A program made the position numbers and the translations under genes. Of a stretch of DNA of 64,000 bases, positions 63,018 to 64,000 are shown in pieces (the stretch's first letter is position 1; every line of letters begins with the position of its first letter). The notes beneath the pieces are model-generated. The model did no database searches. It saw only the letters and a list, made by a program, of their open reading frames with translations, and was not told where the DNA came from. The stretch is from JAEUIE01 sp035430005 (GTDB lineage: Bacteria; Planctomycetota; Planctomycetia; Gemmatales; HRBIN36). Location: positions 1 to 64,000 of the forward strand of contig DAOMFV010000011.1 of NCBI GenBank assembly GCA_035430005.1, in the 5' to 3' direction.

Positions 63018-63569
63018 TCAACTTACTTTGACCTCAAGCAACCTTGCAGCCTTGAGGATCAAAGCCATGCTGGGGGCATGGGTGATCTGGCTTTTCATGA
63101 CCATTTCCACCGCATCGTCAAGGGAGAATATCACTTGTTGAATCAACTCGGTGCCTTCGGGGGCAGCATCCACCCAGCGTAGTTCTTGTGCCAGATAGAG
63201 CTGAGTGGGCGAAAGGACCGAAGCGGTAAAGGGATCGAGCCTGCCCAAATCGAGCCAGTTTTCCGCTTCGATGCCCAGCTCTTCACGCAGTTCGCGCCTG
63301 GCCGCTGTCAGCGATGATTCGTCATCATCTCGACCTCCGCTGACGCACTCGATCGTCGTTTCACCCACCGCATAGTGGAACTCTTTGGTGAGATAAACCT
63401 TCCGCTCTCGATCCATGGCGAGCACACAGACGCCAGGCTTAATGTGAACGACAGCGTAGGTGCCTGGCTGCCCGTCGGGACGTACGACTTCGTCTCGCTG
63501 TACCTGCATCCACTGGTCTTGATAGACCCAGGTGGAGGAGTGAATTGTCCAGGGACCGTGCTGTTTCAC
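63018..63569 (-). CDS. Nudix hydrolase, ADP-ribose pyrophosphatase-like
   Basis: 183 residues. The Nudix box G-x5-E-x7-REUxEExGU fits exactly: 'GGRDDDESSLTAARRELREELGI'-type sequence with metal-binding Glu residues in REELG. Upstream 'HIKPGVCVLAMDRERKVYLTKEFHYAVGETTIECVSGG' is the pattern of ADP-sugar pyrophosphatases. It would hydrolyse ADP-ribose or similar nucleoside diphosphates. ATG 63569 begins a typical N-terminal segment. Confidence 0.9.
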   Translation of the reverse strand: MKQHGPWTIHSSTWVYQDQWMQVQRDEVVRPDGQPGTYAVVHIKPGVCVLAMDRERKVYLTKEFHYAVGETTIECVSGGRDDDESSLTAARRELREELGIEAENWLDLGRLDPFTASVLSPTQLYLAQELRWVDAAPEGTELIQQVIFSLDDAVEMVMKSQITHAPSMALILKAARLLEVKVS

Positions 63570-63753
63570 GATAACTCCGGTAACGTTGGTAACCTGGGCA
63601 AAGAAGACGACTCAGCTTCGCCAAATTGGCCTTGTTGACATTTTACACAAATGGTAAGCATGAGGTCTTAAGAGCTGCGCCGCAAAGCACTCTGAACAGG
63701 ACAGGGCTGAGGAAAATGCCCGAAGTCTGAACCAAGCAGAAAGGAATCTCCCC

Positions 63754-64000
63754 ATGTTGTCGCCACGGATGTGCGTCACCCTGGTGTTCTTCGCGATCAC
63801 CACCCCTGGTATTCTTGCTCAGTCGCCCAATTTGTTAGCGACCTTTGGAGACTTCCAAAACGTCAATATGGTCAACCCGGGTTTCACTACCACCTACAGC
63901 TATCACGATCCGGCCACCACGACACCATTAACCGTCTTCGATGCGGGCACTTACACCTATGCGCCTAATCTGCTCTCCCCCGTTTTGCTGCACAATAACC
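63754..64000 (+). CDS. Exported protein, truncated at window edge
   Basis: At least 82 residues: signal peptide (MLSPRMCVTLVFFAITTPGILAQ), then 'NLLATFGDFQNVNMVNPGFTTTYSYHDPATTTPLTVFDAGTYTY'. AAAGGA lies about 9 bases before the ATG. The style resembles PEP-CTERM or choice-of-anchor surface proteins, but the C-terminus is outside the window, so this cannot be tested. Confidence 0.7.
   Translation, partial: MLSPRMCVTLVFFAITTPGILAQSPNLLATFGDFQNVNMVNPGFTTTYSYHDPATTTPLTVFDAGTYTYAPNLLSPVLLHNN

Overview
This window reads as a chromosomal segment of a planctomycete, probably in or near the Gemmataceae. The evidence is the gene content: a DUF1549/DUF1553 cytochrome-like protein, a DUF1559 pseudopilin, a TIGR03067-type small exported protein, PEP-CTERM surface proteins, several large serine/threonine kinases (one fused to WD40 repeats, one to an FHA domain, one to a thioredoxin-like domain), a DUF1111 di-haem protein, and moderately high GC. 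I found no rRNA, tRNA, CRISPR array, integrase or complete insertion sequence. A run of 18 Ns at 59278-59295 is an assembly gap inside feoB.

Layout. 1-7.6 kb: flavin oxidoreductase, membrane kinase, DUF1549/1553 protein, GDP-mannose 4,6-dehydratase, small exported proteins. 7.7-10.9 kb (minus strand): a cobalamin riboswitch heads a DUF1559 pseudopilin, followed by a DUF4465 PEP-CTERM protein and a trypsin-like PEP-CTERM protein. I think this is the most interesting locus. 11-18 kb: FHA-pseudokinase, kinase-WD40 giant and a double-VWA protein. 18-29 kb: MFS and TauE/SafE transporters, acyltransferase, methyltransferase, beta-lactamase-like hydrolase, AraC regulator, S41 peptidase, di-haem protein, FlgM-like peptide. 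29-35 kb: helicase-associated protein, nucleotidyltransferase pair, PepSY/response regulator/histidine kinase operon. 35-51 kb: scattered fatty-acid beta-oxidation genes (acyl-CoA dehydrogenase, hydratase/3-hydroxyacyl-CoA dehydrogenase fusion, thiolase, acyl-CoA synthetase) mixed with ACT, DinB, GNAT, radical SAM, ankyrin and Het-C-like genes. 52-64 kb: HEAT-like protein, larB, tandem small paralogs, purN, kinase-thioredoxin fusion, feoAAB operon with a Cys-rich partner, YbjN-like protein, pseudopilin, Nudix hydrolase, and a truncated exported protein at the edge.

The second major theme is repeats. Intergenic spaces are filled with at least nine unrelated families of short elements (about 55-190 bp) that share one design: two imperfect palindromes in inverted orientation around a short spacer. 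They lie mostly at gene ends. One is inserted in frame inside a hotdog-fold gene, and one supplies the stop codons of two convergent genes. No transposase that could move them is present in the window.

The genes do not form one pathway. The coherent modules are the cobalamin-regulated surface cluster, the ferrous iron uptake operon, the PepSY two-component operon and the dispersed beta-oxidation set. All family assignments are by eye from motifs and remembered family patterns; no database search was run.
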